A stretch of 64,000 bases of DNA from positions 62,001 to 126,000 of the forward strand of contig NZ_JALHLP010000006.1 in NCBI RefSeq assembly GCF_022844465.1, written 5' to 3'. Below the pieces are notes generated by a model. It saw only the letters and a list, made by a program, of their open reading frames with translations. It did no database searches and was not told the DNA's origin. Within the stretch, counting starts at the first letter, position 1, and each line of letters starts with the position of its first letter. The translations under genes and the position numbers were made by a program. Positions 61,666 through 64,000 of this stretch are shown here, one piece after another. The DNA is from Bradyrhizobium sp. (GTDB lineage Bacteria > Pseudomonadota > Alphaproteobacteria > Rhizobiales > Xanthobacteraceae).

Positions 61666-64000
61666 GTGTTGCCAGAGAAAATCCCAGGGAAGTATCCAGC
61701 GCTTGACGAGTTGGCGCTGGCCGAGATCAAGAGCGCCATCCTCGTCAAGCTCCGGCTTGCGGTCGGCAAGGACGCCGGCATGGCGACACGGCGGGACTGG
61801 TACAAGGCGGCGGCGCTGGCGCTGCGCGACCGCATCGTTCACCGCTGGCTGAGTGCGGAAAAGCAGAGCTACGACGCCGGCAGCAAGCGGGTCTATTATC
61901 TCTCGCTCGAATTCCTGATCGGGCGGCTGTTCACCGATGCGCTGAACAACATGGGGCTGCTGCCGGAGTTCGAGGTGGCGCTTGGCGATCTCGGGGTGGG
62001 TCTTGACGACCTGCGCAAATGCGAGCCCGACGCCGCGCTCGGCAATGGCGGCCTCGGGCGGCTCGCGGCCTGCTTCATGGAGAGCATGGCGACGCTGGCG
62101 ATTCCCGCCACCGGCTACGGCATCCGCTACGATTTCGGCCTGTTCCGCCAGATCATCGCGCAAGGCTGGCAGCAGGAATATCCCGACGAATGGCTGAGTT
62201 TCGGCAACCCCTGGGAATTCCAGCGGCCGGAGGTGATCTACCACATTCATTTCGGCGGTCATGTCGATCATGTCGATGACCGCGGGCGCGACCGCGCGAC
62301 ATGGCGGCCGGGGGAGACCGTGCAGGCCGTCGCCTACGACACCCCGATCGTGGGCTGGCGCGGCGAGCACGTCAACGCGCTGCGGCTGTGGTCGGCGCGC
62401 GCGCCCGATCCGCTGCGGCTCGACGTTTTCAACAGCGGCGACTATCTCGGGGCCGTCGCCGAGGAAGCGCGCGCGGAATCGATCTGCAAATTCCTCTATC
62501 CCAATGACGAGAGCCCTGCAGGGCGCGAGCTGCGGTTGCGGCAGGAGTATTTCTTTGTTTCCGCCTCGTTGCAGGACCTGGTCAAGCGGCACCTCTCCTC
62601 CGACGGGCAGTTGCGCAGCCTCGCCTCGAAGGTCGCGGTGCAGCTCAACGATACCCATCCGAGCCTGGCCGTCGCCGAGCTGATGCGGATCCTGGTCGAC
62701 CTGCACAATTTCCGCTGGGACGAGGCATGGAAGGTCACGGTGGCGACGCTGGCCTACACCAACCACACGCTGTTGCCGGAAGCGCTGGAGACCTGGCCGC
62801 TCGAACTGTTCGAGCGGCTGTTGCCGCGGCATCTCGAAATCGTCTACCGGATCAACGCTGCGCACCTGGCGCTGGCCGACATGCGCTGTCCGGGCGACGT
62901 CGATTTCCGCGCTTCGGTGTCGCTGATCGACGAGACGTCGGGGCGCAGGGTACGGATGGGGCAGCTCGCTTTCGTCGGCTGCCATCGCATCAACGGCGTC
63001 TCGGCGATGCATTCCGAACTGATGCGGGAGACCGTGTTCCAGGATCTCCACCATCTCTATCCCGGCCGCATCACCAACAAGACCAACGGCATCACCTTCC
63101 GCCGCTGGCTGATGCTGGCCAACCCGCGCCTGACCGACCTCCTGCGCGAGGCCTGCGGCGAGGCGGTGCTCGACGACTTCTCGCTGTTCGATCGCCTCGA
63201 AGGCCGCGCCGGCGACAATGCGTTCCAGCAACGCTTCCGCGAGGTCAAGCGTCACAACAAGCTGGCATTGGCGCGGCTGATCGGCGAGCGAACAGGCATC
63301 AATCTCGATCCGTCGGCGCTGTTCGACGTTCAGATCAAGCGCATCCACGAATACAAGCGGCAATTGCTCAATATCATCGAGACCGTCGCGCTTTATCAGG
63401 CGATCAAGGACGAGCCGCAGCGCGACTGGGTGCCGCGGGTAAAGATCTTCGCCGGCAAGGCGGCGGCGAGCTACCGCTACGCCAAGCTGATCATCAAGTT
63501 GATCAACGACGTCGCCGAGACGGTCAACAACGACCATGATATCGCCGGCCGGCTCAAGGTCGTGTTCCTCGCCGACTACAATGTCAGCCTCGCCGAAGTG
63601 ATCATTCCGGCGGCCGACCTGTCGGAGCAGATTTCAACCGCAGGCATGGAGGCCTCCGGCACCGGCAACATGAAGCTGGCGCTGAACGGCGCACTGACCA
63701 TCGGCACGCTGGACGGCGCCAATATCGAAATCCGCGACCATGTCGGGCCTGAAAACATCGCGATCTTCGGCCTGGAAGCCGGCGACGTCATGGTCCGGCG
63801 CAAGCAGGGACTGGATGCGACCGACGCCATCGGCCGTTCGCCGCGGCTGACGCGGGCGATTGCCGCGATCGAGAGCGGCGCATTCTCGCCTGACGATCCC
63901 GCCCGCTTTGCCTCGGTCGGGCACGCGCTGCGCTATCTTGACCACTACATGGTATCGGCCGATTTCGATTCCTATTACGACGCCCAGCGCGGCATCGACG
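61666..64000 (+). CDS. glgP: Glycogen/starch phosphorylase, 3' end outside the window
   Basis: 778 residues are visible from a GTG at 61666 (VLPEKIPGKYPALDELALAE), with AGGG upstream; the frame has no stop before the right edge, and about 40-60 residues are probably missing. Motifs: YYLSLEFLIGRLFTDALNNM, DAALGNGGLGRLAACFMES, the active-site loop VQLNDTHPSLAVAELMR, and the pyridoxal-phosphate region with EASGTGNMKLALNGALTIGT and LDGANIEI. It releases glucose 1-phosphate from glycogen. Other glycogen genes are probably downstream. Confidence 0.97.
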   Translation, partial: MLPEKIPGKYPALDELALAEIKSAILVKLRLAVGKDAGMATRRDWYKAAALALRDRIVHRWLSAEKQSYDAGSKRVYYLSLEFLIGRLFTDALNNMGLLPEFEVALGDLGVGLDDLRKCEPDAALGNGGLGRLAACFMESMATLAIPATGYGIRYDFGLFRQIIAQGWQQEYPDEWLSFGNPWEFQRPEVIYHIHFGGHVDHVDDRGRDRATWRPGETVQAVAYDTPIVGWRGEHVNALRLWSARAPDPLRLDVFNSGDYLGAVAEEARAESICKFLYPNDESPAGRELRLRQEYFFVSASLQDLVKRHLSSDGQLRSLASKVAVQLNDTHPSLAVAELMRILVDLHNFRWDEAWKVTVATLAYTNHTLLPEALETWPLELFERLLPRHLEIVYRINAAHLALADMRCPGDVDFRASVSLIDETSGRRVRMGQLAFVGCHRINGVSAMHSELMRETVFQDLHHLYPGRITNKTNGITFRRWLMLANPRLTDLLREACGEAVLDDFSLFDRLEGRAGDNAFQQRFREVKRHNKLALARLIGERTGINLDPSALFDVQIKRIHEYKRQLLNIIETVALYQAIKDEPQRDWVPRVKIFAGKAAASYRYAKLIIKLINDVAETVNNDHDIAGRLKVVFLADYNVSLAEVIIPAADLSEQISTAGMEASGTGNMKLALNGALTIGTLDGANIEIRDHVGPENIAIFGLEAGDVMVRRKQGLDATDAIGRSPRLTRAIAAIESGAFSPDDPARFASVGHALRYLDHYMVSADFDSYYDAQRGID

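Noticed and set aside
61192..63537. Very long minus-strand open frame (781 codons) opposite glgP
   Set aside because: It is the antisense of a clear glycogen phosphorylase. Only its last 76 codons form a believable gene, with its own ribosome binding site and signal peptide.

Overview
The window looks like the chromosome of a Bradyrhizobium-type alphaproteobacterium (Nitrobacteraceae). The evidence is the high GC content, the gene order (rpmH-rnpA-yidC-engB-argB, dapD-dapE, def-fmt-truA, ffs-dnaX-ybaB-recR), CtrA-type TTAA-N7-TTAA boxes, and many dispersed palindromic intergenic repeats. No sequence search was run. Functional calls rest on recognised motifs, protein length and gene context.

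Layout. 1-4.5 kb: the end of an amidase, then a divergent locus with an AraC regulator facing a small secreted protein, a SAM methyltransferase and a vanadium-haloperoxidase/PAP2-type enzyme. 4.6-8.1 kb: a PilZ protein and about nine very small conserved-looking proteins, including a DUF1488 member. 8.3-15.9 kb: a CNNM/CorC-type membrane protein, then a five-gene minus-strand heavy-metal efflux operon (His/Cys-rich secreted protein, RND adaptor, RND pump, small periplasmic protein, cupredoxin). 16.0-21.1 kb: a methyltransferase, tRNA-Arg(ACG), and a putative small regulon. The regulon consists of a TetR regulator, an alpha/beta-hydrolase fused to a GT-B glycosyltransferase, and an MddA-like membrane methyltransferase. 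Both promoters carry the same operator in the same place. 21.1-32.9 kb: a histidine kinase and core genes for ribosome/RNase P, membrane insertion, arginine and lysine/diaminopimelate synthesis. 33-47.4 kb: tRNA and translation maturation (truA, fmt, def), rmuC, a GIY-YIG nuclease sitting against a repeat, an AmpG-like transporter, the replication/repair cluster (recR, ybaB, dnaX, SRP RNA), HIT and NudC hydrolases, a PfkB kinase, an Lrp regulator and a phosphomannomutase. 47.5-64 kb: a HepT/MntA-type toxin-antitoxin pair, an aspartic protease, HrpB, UDP-glucose dehydrogenase, an acyltransferase, PolA, a GST, PyrE, several secreted unknowns and the first 778 codons of glycogen phosphorylase.

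Main points of interest. (1) The TetR / hydrolase-glycosyltransferase / MddA-like locus has matching operators inside both promoter spacers. (2) PolA lacks all three metal-binding aspartates of the proofreading site and carries an in-frame copy of a dispersed palindromic repeat between its domains. (3) A GIY-YIG nuclease gene begins a few bases after half of a repeat element. (4) Tandem CtrA boxes lie upstream of rmuC. (5) The HepT toxin has lost the Arg of its catalytic motif. (6) The haloperoxidase has a PAAH motif in place of PSGH. Repeat families (here named A to E) occupy most intergenic gaps from 25 kb onward, often between convergent genes or inside operons.
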